A DNA stretch of 64,000 bases from Eunapius fragilis (lineage: Eukaryota; Porifera; Demospongiae; Spongillida; Spongillidae), in NCBI GenBank assembly GCA_963681505.1, contig OY811974.1:1130128-1194127 (forward strand), in the 5' to 3' direction. Below the pieces are notes generated by a model, which searched no databases, had not been told where the DNA came from, and worked only from the letters and a program-made list of their open reading frames with translations. Every line of letters begins with the position of its first letter. Within the stretch, counting starts at the first letter, position 1. Shown piece by piece: positions 60,032 through 64,000 of this stretch. The position numbers were made by a program, and so were the translations under genes.

Positions 60032-63016
60032 GAGGGAGAGAAAGATGGGGGGGGGGGAGGTATTTCTAGATGCTAAATCTTCATCTATGGCTGCATTTAC
60101 ACACCTGTAGATATCTGGAAGCTGTTGAGTGTGGTCCGGCCAAGATGGGCACTGATATTAGAGCTTCCGAAGTGTCTGTTCCAATCCACCGCTGGCATGG
60201 AGACGTTGAGGACCTGTGCTCCAGGGCTGGCCAGCGACCTCCTGCTCCTTGAGGAGTGGGCAGGGCTGCTGGGAGGGGTAAGATCACATGATTTTTGTTC
60301 TCTCCTCCCCAGTCCATAAAATAACTTCAAATGATTATGGGATCTCTCAATTATCAGACAATTCCCCCCCTCCCCCCCCCCCCCCCCCCCCATATGCTGT
60401 ATGCACACTGATATGGGAGAGCATGCAGACAAGAACACATTGCATACATGTATGTACTGACACATACACACAAGGCACATGTTCAGATTAACTCTCCCTC
60501 TCTCCCCCTCCCTCACATAATTGTTCCCACAGCCTTGTACCCTAACCCAAACTCCTCCCATTCCTCCCCATCATACCCCACACACACCACACATGCACAC
60601 ACAACCACACCTAGTTTCAATCAGGTGGGAGAGATCCTCATTTCCATGGGGATGACCCCTGTAGATCTGGACTGCCAGCTGCCTCAGGTACGGACTAGCA
60701 GACGTGTCCTCAACCACGTCACGAATGGCCTGGGCACTCTCTGGCGTGGCCACGCCTCCCAGACCCTTCAGTGCCACCTTCCTCGCGGACAGCGTGGGTT
60801 GGCCACCATCTTGGCCCCCGTCAGAGGCAGCCGCGTGTGCGGCAAGCAGCCCCACAGAGAGAGGGTCCCCGGCATTGCCTATGGCCCCCAGGAGGATGCT
60901 GCGTGCATGAACGTGGCTGGGTGGGTCAGGGACAGTGCCATCTACATCTCTCCTCTCTGGGGAATAAGGGTAGACAAAACCTAGTAAGAGCAAGTCGGTC
61001 TCCCCGACTTCCCATCCCTTCTTCCTACCTAGAGTTCTTTCCCTTCCAATCATTTCTCTCTACCCACCTCCATCTCTAATCCATATTGCTCTTCTTCCCT
61101 TTCTTTTCATTATACCTCCCTCCCCTACATGTATCTCCTCTTCTTCCCTCTCCCCTCCCTCCTCCATTCAACCATTCCTTCCTGCTGTCCCTCCCTCTCC
61201 ACTCTCCTCCCTCTCCCTCTCTGTCTCCTCCCTCTCCCTCTCTGTCTCCTCCCTCTCCCTCTCTGTCTCCTCCCTCTCCCTCTCTGTCTCCTCCCTCTCC
61301 TCCCTCTCCCTCTCCACTCTCCTCCCTCTCCCTCCATCCCTCTCCTTTCCTTCTTCATTCAACCCCTCCCTCCTGCTCTCCCTCTCACCTCCATCACTCC
61401 CCCTCCACCCCTCCACCCCTCTCCTCCGTCTCCCCTCCATCCCTCCCCCCCTCCTCCCACGCACCTGCACGATGTTCAAGCATGCCATGCAGGTAGCCCA
61501 CGATGGCCGCAGACTCCTCCGGTAGCGTGTCCCTAAGCCTGCGTGCCACAGACCCCAGTGCAAGCAGTGCCTTCTCCTTTATCACCAGGCTATGGCTGCC
61601 TGCTGCCAGCTCCCTCACTGTATCAGCCAGAGCCTGCACATGTAGGCAATGCATGAAGAGTGGCCCAACCCCAGCAGACATTTTATTTTTCAATGGACAG
61701 GTAATGATTTTGTGAATACCAGCATATGGTACACTCTTGCAATATCCCCCTTCTCCCCCCCTCCCCCTCCCCCCCCCCCTACACAAAAATTGAGAAATCA
61801 GCATCCATTTAGGTCCAAGTGCATGTGGAATCAGTCCAGTACTCCAAATGTTGAAATATTTCTGGTTGCATTTCATTTCTCTTATGACCTGGGATAATTC
61901 CCCCTTTAAATGGAGTTGGATTGCATTTGGTACTGGGTCACACACACATGCACATCCACGTACACATGCATGTACACACACATGTACACACACATGTACA
62001 CATACACACATTCACACATGTACACACACATACCAACCCCATCCACACATCCACACAATGAACCAGTTGACCTTGTTGGGTTGTATGGATGCTGTGATGT
62101 GATACAGGGCCCTCAACACCACCTCCTGCTCCCTGAGGTGCAGAAGATGGTTGAATGTTGTGGGGACCACTGAAGGCTCCAGGTGGGTCATGGCATCCAC
62201 CAGGGTGACCATCTGCTCAGACGAAAACCTCTGAAATATAAAGAAAACAAGTTGACAGTGTGTGGACCAATCAGATGACTGCATGTCCAGTGGCTTCAGT
62301 TTGATTCCACTTCCATCATTCACTCCCTCCTCCCCATTCCTTTCTCTCCCTCCTCCCTCTCCTTTCTCTCCCTCCTCCCCTCTCCTTTCTCTCCCTCCTC
62401 CCCTCTCCTTTCTCTCCCTCCTCGCCCTCCTTTCTCTCCCTCCTCCCCTATCCTTTCTCTCCCTCTTCCCCTCACCATTCTCTTTCTACAACACCGCACA
62501 AGGACCATTACCAAAAAGACCTGTCTCCAATTCCACACCAATGAACCAACTAATACAATATCCACATACACCTCAGATAGCATAAGTTGTCATGCAAACA
62601 CACCTGTGGCAGCTCCTGGCTCATTGTCCCCACATCCCCACCGTCCAGTGACCTCAGCATGCCTCCCAGCTGAGACATGCACATGGCCGAGGAGGTGGGA
62701 TGCTTGCAGACGTCTGACGCCAGGACGTCTGACAGCTGGGGGATGGCATCTCCCAGGGGAACGACCTTCCTGACCTTTGAAGGGCAAAAAAGGGGACAGA
62801 GCACACTTGATTTTTATGTCCCAGCCAAACAACATGCGTGCATAGCTTTTTTTTCATTTAAAGTAATTAAATCTTAAAACAAACGGCTGACCACTTTTAT
62901 GTCCAGGGTGTCTGTGATAAGGGTGGGTGGCTGTGGGGGAGGGGTCAGAGGCGTGGCTTTCTCCACGAGCAACAGGGTGCTCCGAGAATGGACCTGTTGT
63001 CCAAGGAGAGTGGCTG
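34957..63016 (-). CDS. Giant secreted multidomain protein: LLTP helices, M23/LECT2-like, PAN, Fn3-like array, cadherin-like, EGF, VWC-like (5' end outside window)
   Basis: Thirty-nine exons were traced by eye. From 62774 to the stop at 34957, 38 exons have matching phases at every junction and sum to 13,497 nt. The order is: a helical module with lipid-transfer-protein signatures (KEKALLALGSVARRLR, AIGNAGDPLS), RSRR, a long helical region, a degenerate M23/LECT2-like module, PAN/apple, about fifteen Fn3-like modules (DTTPP at boundaries, DPESGI..Y inside), two cadherin-like repeats, EGF, cysteine-rich VWC-like segments, EGF_CA and a cysteine-rich tail. No transmembrane segment was seen, so the tail suggests secretion. 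The role is unknown; lipid binding combined with matrix adhesion is an inference. The signal peptide should lie beyond the right edge. Confidence 0.85.
35141..35266 (-). CDS. Giant gene exon: VWC-like
   Basis: Phase 2 to 2. CQNGFTQERWNCTAHTCQRT then CIYNGLAYPVGSLV (C.YNG..YP.GS as in VWC). Confidence 0.85.
35504..35567 (-). CDS. Giant gene exon, 64 nt
   Basis: Phase 1 to 2. VCGLNSLQYLMNDRVQIGCN. Its phases are exactly those needed to link its neighbours. Confidence 0.8.
35643..35733. mobile_element. 91-bp inverted-repeat element in an intron
   Basis: TCTTGTTACCCAGACCCC / GGGTCTGGGTACAAGA inverted ends, followed by AAATGCA on each arm. Related ends (TCTCGTACCCAGAC) stand alone at about 28707 and 34543-34558. 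Confidence 0.65.
35932..36057 (-). CDS. Giant gene exon: calcium-binding EGF
   Basis: Phase 1 to 1. DINECQSPLGDLCSNMCVN then CKCPQGQSLAADGYSC, a classic EGF_CA. Confidence 0.92.
36696..36971 (-). CDS. Giant gene exon: VWC-like
   Basis: Phase 1 to 1. Cysteine pairs CPCPSLPYTC, SNCCVAFQCSC and GTCCPNYTYSG resemble a von Willebrand C-type module. Confidence 0.85.
37364..37516 (-). CDS. Giant gene exon: cysteine-rich
   Basis: Phase 1 to 1. CDGNPCAGAVCPSHPLATC then CGNCLPQWYWNG. The acceptor is embedded in a CA run (CACACACACAG). Confidence 0.88.
37912..37976. repeat. (CA)n microsatellite in intron
   Basis: CA run with CATACATA at its end. Confidence 0.95.
38103..39111 (-). CDS. Giant gene exon: two cadherin-like repeats and an EGF module
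   Basis: Phase 0 to 1. LDGYLTYTPCKYCYGTDFLD and YDPQFVGTDVIRVRVKDRYG fit the 'G...Y.P...f.GtD...v.v.D' pattern of cadherin-like tandem repeats. CQNNGVCGG..NCSCPAGYAGQYC is an EGF module. Confidence 0.92.
39476..39558 (-). CDS. Giant gene exon, short
   Basis: Phase 1 to 0, 83 nt. VWREVGATCGISSVVDW, with donor GCCAAG|GTGAGC. Confidence 0.82.
39925..40067 (-). CDS. Giant gene exon
   Basis: Phase 2 to 1. GGPSFYVSFIGQPSLYGA. No domain assigned. Confidence 0.85.
40155..40193. repeat. (CA)n microsatellite in intron
   Basis: CA run immediately downstream of the exon ending at 40203. Confidence 0.9.
40203..40338 (-). CDS. Giant gene exon
   Basis: Phase 1 to 2, CCCCAG|GCC to AGGAG|GTCAGC. No domain assigned. 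Confidence 0.82.
40560..40688 (-). CDS. Giant gene exon
   Basis: Phase 1 to 1. Beta-rich: ILYLDGDHSITVKTTG. Confidence 0.85.
40766..41050 (-). CDS. Giant gene exon: Fn3-like module
   Basis: Phase 1 to 1. WYIGSTTQGTDVLPRTEVG. Confidence 0.88.
41397..42177 (-). CDS. Giant gene exon: Fn3-like modules
   Basis: Phase 0 to 1. A Cys-rich start (CTPCRPATQLCYNYGCNQTC), then VDTTPPILTSPILH and SDPESGVVGYQWAVGSS. The donor TTCA|GTGACG is the only phase-consistent one I found. Confidence 0.85.
42561..45177 (-). CDS. Giant gene exon: largest, about five Fn3-like modules
   Basis: 872 codons plus one base, phase 2 to 0. Modules are marked by WIHDGPSPGSDIDYQ, GTGIVRDGLVDGFEL, SSAIIPGEVVLP, VDTTPPSIQAVTVG and GTVMDGLSWQG; FPDPESGVSGYEVG lies inside. 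CpG-rich compared with the flanking introns. Confidence 0.95.
45647..46113 (-). CDS. Giant gene exon: Fn3-like module
   Basis: Phase 0 to 2. NITDPESGIDRYTISIGVSP. The acceptor (ATGGTGCAG) sits right after a long CA run rather than a pyrimidine tract. Confidence 0.88.
46125..46184. repeat. (GT)n microsatellite beside an acceptor
   Basis: GT run on plus (CA on the transcript), about 12 bases before the exon at 46113. Confidence 0.95.
46228..46477. mobile_element. 250-bp MITE in intron, TA-flanked
   Basis: GGGACAGTGTCC and ATCACCCTT form inverted ends, each preceded by a TATATA run, consistent with a TA-targeting (Tc1/mariner-like) element. Confidence 0.6.
46756..47241 (-). CDS. Giant gene exon: Fn3-like modules
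   Basis: 162 whole codons. Boundaries IIDPTPPHLQVGRAG and VVDTSTPQSGE. Confidence 0.9.
47711..47957 (-). CDS. Giant gene exon: Fn3-like module
   Basis: Phase 2 to 0. VAPGDVAGTVSDGDDPSGLD, then IARFEWAVGEDP. Confidence 0.88.
48203..49214 (-). CDS. Giant gene exon: about three Fn3-like modules
   Basis: Phase 1 to 2. IDTTPPVAGTVKIG, IDITPPQLTYLVDG and VDLTTPTMQY mark the boundaries; GNFSDGESGIASYVVTV lies inside. Confidence 0.92.
49771..50148 (-). CDS. Giant gene exon: Fn3-like module
   Basis: Phase 1 to 1. VDRTAPIAGVVRDVARG, then FSDPDTGVALYQWGAGT. Confidence 0.88.
50696..50862 (-). CDS. Giant gene exon: Fn3-like module part
   Basis: Phase 2 to 1. Contains LLQWTDVGLSGTAQVTMVIP. Confidence 0.85.
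51100..51460 (-). CDS. Giant gene exon: Fn3-like module
   Basis: Phase 1 to 2. WDGISDPESGIFSYGWCIGT then VIDTSPPLVQLLTSG. Confidence 0.88.
51616..51650. repeat. (CA)n microsatellite in intron
   Basis: CA run within a longer CA/CATA-rich stretch from 51500. Confidence 0.9.
51704..51798 (-). CDS. Giant gene exon, short
   Basis: Phase 2 to 1. VTDGVPSATVFNGPVPL, the start strand of an Fn3-like module. Confidence 0.8.
52071..52567 (-). CDS. Giant gene exon: PAN/apple module and Fn3-like boundary
   Basis: Phase 0 to 2. TPDATSCAAYCRQYSSCLSF with NCILHSN follows the PAN/apple cysteine pattern. It then runs to VDLSPPVARVIRN. Confidence 0.88.
52570..52647. repeat. (CA)n microsatellite beside an acceptor
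   Basis: On the transcript strand a GT run reaches GTTTAG, the acceptor of the PAN exon. Confidence 0.95.
52815..53565 (-). CDS. Giant gene exon: first Fn3-like modules
   Basis: Phase 2 to 0, ACACAG|CTCC to CCCAGG|GTGAGT. Ends with an Fn3-like boundary STFDGSPPLARVNPIRL. Confidence 0.88.
53580..53975. repeat. Two minisatellites in one intron
   Basis: GTGTGGGTGTGGTCAGTGGA-type units (53580-53800), then three 28-bp copies of GTGTGTTGCATGTACAGTAG (53885-53970). Confidence 0.8.
54038..54263 (-). CDS. Giant gene exon
   Basis: Phase 1 to 2. Beta-rich (GSIRVGSTQVAVVQITGDIV). No domain assigned. Confidence 0.85.
54290..54560. repeat. Purine-rich (GGGGAGG) tract in intron
   Basis: GAGGTGGAGATGG and AGGGGAGGAGGCAAGG units. 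On the transcript strand this is a long pyrimidine tract leading to the acceptor at 54263. Confidence 0.7.
54615..55224 (-). CDS. Giant gene exon: M23/LECT2-like module, second half, and following segment
   Basis: Phase 0 to 1. SPVPATVQLL continues the module. FVHLEAYKT..DPTQFL fits the closing 'HLHFE......DP..yL' with the first His replaced by Phe. A beta-rich segment follows (DVVVTGGDSVSANQVLFFQA). Confidence 0.85.
55884..56055 (-). CDS. Giant gene exon: M23/LECT2-like module, first half
   Basis: Phase 2 to 0. Contains CGQPTGCGSYPSTSNG and LYRAGIDLSVPTGTK, which correspond to the 'H.G.D...p.GT.V' entry of M23/LECT2 domains. The His ligand is Arg here; the Asp is kept. Confidence 0.8.
56176..56351 (-). 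CDS. Giant gene exon: helical region
   Basis: Phase 0 to 2, donor CTGC|GTACGT. Contains SSIATYLVPALAALNAST. Confidence 0.85.
56707..56825 (-). CDS. Giant gene exon: helical region
   Basis: Phase 1 to 0, CTTACAG|GAGC to TCTCAG|GTAATG. Contains NSLLTNFSVLLDQLDRVIDL, amphipathic. Confidence 0.85.
56861..57720. repeat. 18-bp minisatellite filling an intron
   Basis: ACCACACTAACACAACAC is repeated about 47 times with occasional CA insertions. It takes up most of the intron between the exons at 57835 and 56825 and starts about 35 bp before the acceptor. The transcript strand is U/G-rich. Confidence 0.95.
57835..57944 (-). CDS. Giant gene exon: helical region
   Basis: Phase 2 to 1, TTACAG|AGTTAA to GATA|GTACGG. 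This donor was chosen over the nearby ACG|GTACAC because only it gives an open next exon. Confidence 0.7.
58112..58655. repeat. 34-bp minisatellite that multiplies a splice donor
   Basis: Eight units start at 58397, 58431, 58465, 58499, 58533, 58567, 58601 and 58635, with two more left of the inserted MITE. On the transcript strand each unit holds CCGGGG|GTAAGTGG (or a variant) and TCTTCAGGTGTAA. Confidence 0.93.
58182..58397 (-). mobile_element. CG-rich MITE family 2, copy 2
   Basis: The reverse of the element at 33694-33906, inserted inside the 34-bp array. Ends TTCACAATATGTCGCAAG and GACGC/TTTGTGAACTAGG. Confidence 0.82.
58656..58819 (-). CDS. Giant gene exon whose donor is tandemly duplicated
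   Basis: Phase 0 to 2, CGTGCAG|TCA to CCGGGG|GTAAGT. The last 12 bases and the donor are the founding unit of the 34-bp array downstream. Reading past the first donor meets TAA at once, so only this donor keeps the frame. Confidence 0.85.
59136..59450 (-). CDS. Giant gene exon: long helical region
   Basis: 105 whole codons with no internal ATG, found by splice sites and phase (AACAG|AACTTT to TGGAGG|GTTAGT). Ser/Ala/Leu-rich helices (SSAKSLLLSSANAYSS), with sequons near the end (NTS, NFT, NTT). Confidence 0.85.
59767..59918 (-). CDS. Giant gene exon
   Basis: Phase 1 to 0, donor ACA|GTGAGT. Contains FDANLLLVSGGQSNSMLR. No domain assigned. Confidence 0.8.
59943..60045. repeat. (GA)n-rich purine tract in intron
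   Basis: GAGAGA and GGGAGA runs next to a G run at 60047-60057. Confidence 0.9.
60105..60268 (-). CDS. Giant gene exon: furin-like site
   Basis: Phase 2 to 1. SSRSRRSLASP carries an R-x-R-R type cleavage motif (60238-60249) at the end of the helical module. Insect apolipophorin precursors are also cut by furin, which is family knowledge. Confidence 0.8.
60611..60956 (-). CDS. Giant gene exon: helical module with GNAG signature
   Basis: Phase 1 to 2. SILLGAIGNAGDPLSVGLL followed by LSARKVALKGLGGV and LRQLAVQIYR matches the 'ALGNLGHP..' and 'R..A...Y' pattern of large lipid transfer proteins. Confidence 0.88.
61080..61460. repeat. Pyrimidine minisatellite (CTCCCTCTCCCTCTCTGTCT)
   Basis: About five 20-24-bp units with C/T-rich flanks, in the intron after the exon at 61465. 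Confidence 0.85.
61465..61633 (-). CDS. Giant gene exon: helical module
   Basis: Phase 0 to 1. Contains VIKEKALLALGSVARRLR, closely like the vitellogenin/lipoprotein N-terminal helical domain. Confidence 0.88.
62072..62230 (-). CDS. Giant gene exon: helical module
   Basis: 53 whole codons, TTTCAG|AGG to AACAAG|GTCAAC. Contains LREQEVVLRALYHITASI, a paired-helix repeat pattern. Confidence 0.85.
62330..62470. repeat. Pyrimidine minisatellite (CCTTTCTCTCCCTCCTCCCC)
   Basis: About six units of roughly 23 bp, in the intron between the exons at 62604 and 62230. Confidence 0.88.
62604..62774 (-). CDS. Giant gene exon: start of helical lipid-transfer module
   Basis: 57 whole codons, phase 0 to 0, CAAAG|GTC to CCACAG|GTGTG. 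Helical, with cysteines in ASDVCKHPTSSAMCMSQLGG. Confidence 0.8.
62892..63016 (-). CDS. Giant gene, first exon in window
   Basis: Acceptor TTTTTTGCAG, entering in phase 1 (63016, or 63013 if the second AG is used). It contains SRSTLLLVEKATPL, a beta-rich stretch. The donor is uncertain: AAA|GTGGTC (end 62895) and GTG|GTCAGC (end 62892) both keep frame. Confidence 0.6.
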
Positions 63017-63054
63017 CTGCAAAAAATGAGGATGGAGAGTGGTATGTGTAATGT

Positions 63055-63947
63055 TCTCCCCTCCCCTCCCCCCCCAAGGGGTAAGGGTGCCTAATGTTCC
63101 CCCTTCCCCTCCCCCAAGGGGTAAGGGTGCCTAATGTTCCCCCCTCCCCTCCCCTGAGGGGTAAAGGTACCTAATGTTCCCTCCTACCCTCCCCCGAGGG
63201 GTAAGGGTGCCTAATGTTTCCCCCTCCCCTCCCCCAAGGGGTAAGGGTGCCTAATGTTCCCCCCTCCCCTCCACCAAGGGGTACGGGTACCTAATGTTCC
63301 CCCCTCCCCTCCCCAGAGGGGTAAGGGTACCTAATGTTCCCCCCTCCCCTCCCCCGAGGGGTAAGGGTGCCTAATGTTTCCCCCTCCCCTCTCCCAAGGG
63401 GTAAGGGTGCCTAATGTTCCTCCCCCCCCCCCCTCCTCTCCACCAAGGGGTACGGGTAACTAATGTTCCCTCCTACCCTCCCCCGAGGGGTAAGGGTACC
63501 TAATGTTCCCCCCTCCCCTCCCCCGAGGGATAAGGGTGCCTAATGTTTCCCCCTCCCCTCTCCCAAGGGGTAAGGGTGCCTAATGTTCCTCCCCCCCCCC
63601 CCTCCTCTCCACCAAGGGGTACGGGTAACTAATGTTCCCTCCTACCCTCCCCCGAGGGATAAGGGTGCCTAATGTTTCCCCCTCCCCTCTCCCAAGGGGT
63701 AAGGGTGCCTAATGTTCCCCCCCCCCCCCCCCCCCCCTTCCTCTCACCAAGGGGTACGGGTACCTAATGTTCCCTCCTATCCTCCCCTGAGGGGTAAAGG
63801 TACCTAATGTTCCCCCCCTCCCCTCCCCTGAGGGGTAAAGGTACCTAATGTTCCCTCGTACCCTCCTCTGAGGGGTAAAGGTACCTAATGTTCCCTCGTA
63901 CCCTCCTCTGAGGGGTAAAGGTACCTAATGTTCCCTCGTACCCTCCC
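63055..63947. repeat. 40-bp G/C-run minisatellite
   Basis: GTAAGGGTGCCTAATGTTCC followed by CCCCTCCCCTCCCCCAAGGG is repeated about 22 times. The phase is exactly 40 bp over the first copies, with small indels later. On the transcript strand each unit has several G runs. It lies in the intron upstream of the first visible exon. Confidence 0.95.
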
Positions 63948-64000
63948 CTTCAGCAGTGTGTTAATATGCATGTTTGCCATAGCATTATAATGATAATGAT

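Overview
This is nuclear DNA of a multicellular animal. The coding regions are broken by short GT-AG introns. The domains are typical of animals (large-lipid-transfer-protein helices, PAN/apple, Fn3-like, EGF_CA, THAP, bulb-type lectin). The intergenic DNA is full of DNA transposons, small inverted-repeat elements, CA/GT microsatellites and poly-G runs. An early-branching marine invertebrate, most likely a sponge, is my guess; nothing in the window proves the species.

Left part (1-34.9 kb): this is mostly repeats and mobile DNA with a few genes. From the left edge it holds the end of a 153-bp satellite, a decayed multi-exon gene (2.0-3.3 kb, minus), two small inverted-repeat elements, and a decayed CACTA (Transposase_21) transposase abutting a 980-bp GAA/TTC array. 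Then come a secreted two-module cysteine-rich protein with a TATA box (7.7-8.8 kb, minus), a nested fold-back element (9.6-12.6 kb), a Merlin transposase pseudogene (13.9-14.3 kb) and minisatellites (16.3-18.2 kb). These are followed by a TTAA-type element (18.5-19.1 kb), a complete 3.8-kb hAT element with an intact 4-exon transposase and 5-bp target duplications (23.0-26.8 kb), a two-exon bulb-type lectin gene (27.7-28.3 kb) with a broken partial duplicate behind it, a 1.37-kb non-autonomous element with the same 5-bp duplication habit, and a THAP-domain fragment (32.2 kb).

Right part (34.9-64 kb): one very large gene on the minus strand fills nearly everything. I traced 39 exons by eye. The last 38 have reading phases that all agree and sum to 13,497 nt (4,498 codons plus a stop). 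The 5' end lies beyond the right edge. In order, the protein shows a lipid-transfer-protein (vitellogenin-type) helical module, a furin-like RSRR site, a long helical region, a degenerate M23/LECT2-like module, a PAN/apple module, about fifteen Fn3-like modules with the 'DTTPP ... DPESGI..Y' signature, two cadherin-like repeats, EGF, cysteine-rich VWC-like segments, EGF_CA and a short cysteine-rich tail. I do not recognise this architecture, and it is the best candidate for an undescribed protein here. Its introns carry three unusual minisatellites, one of which multiplies a splice donor site, and several mobile elements.

The genes do not form an obvious pathway. The lectin, the cysteine-rich protein and the giant protein all look extracellular or surface-exposed.
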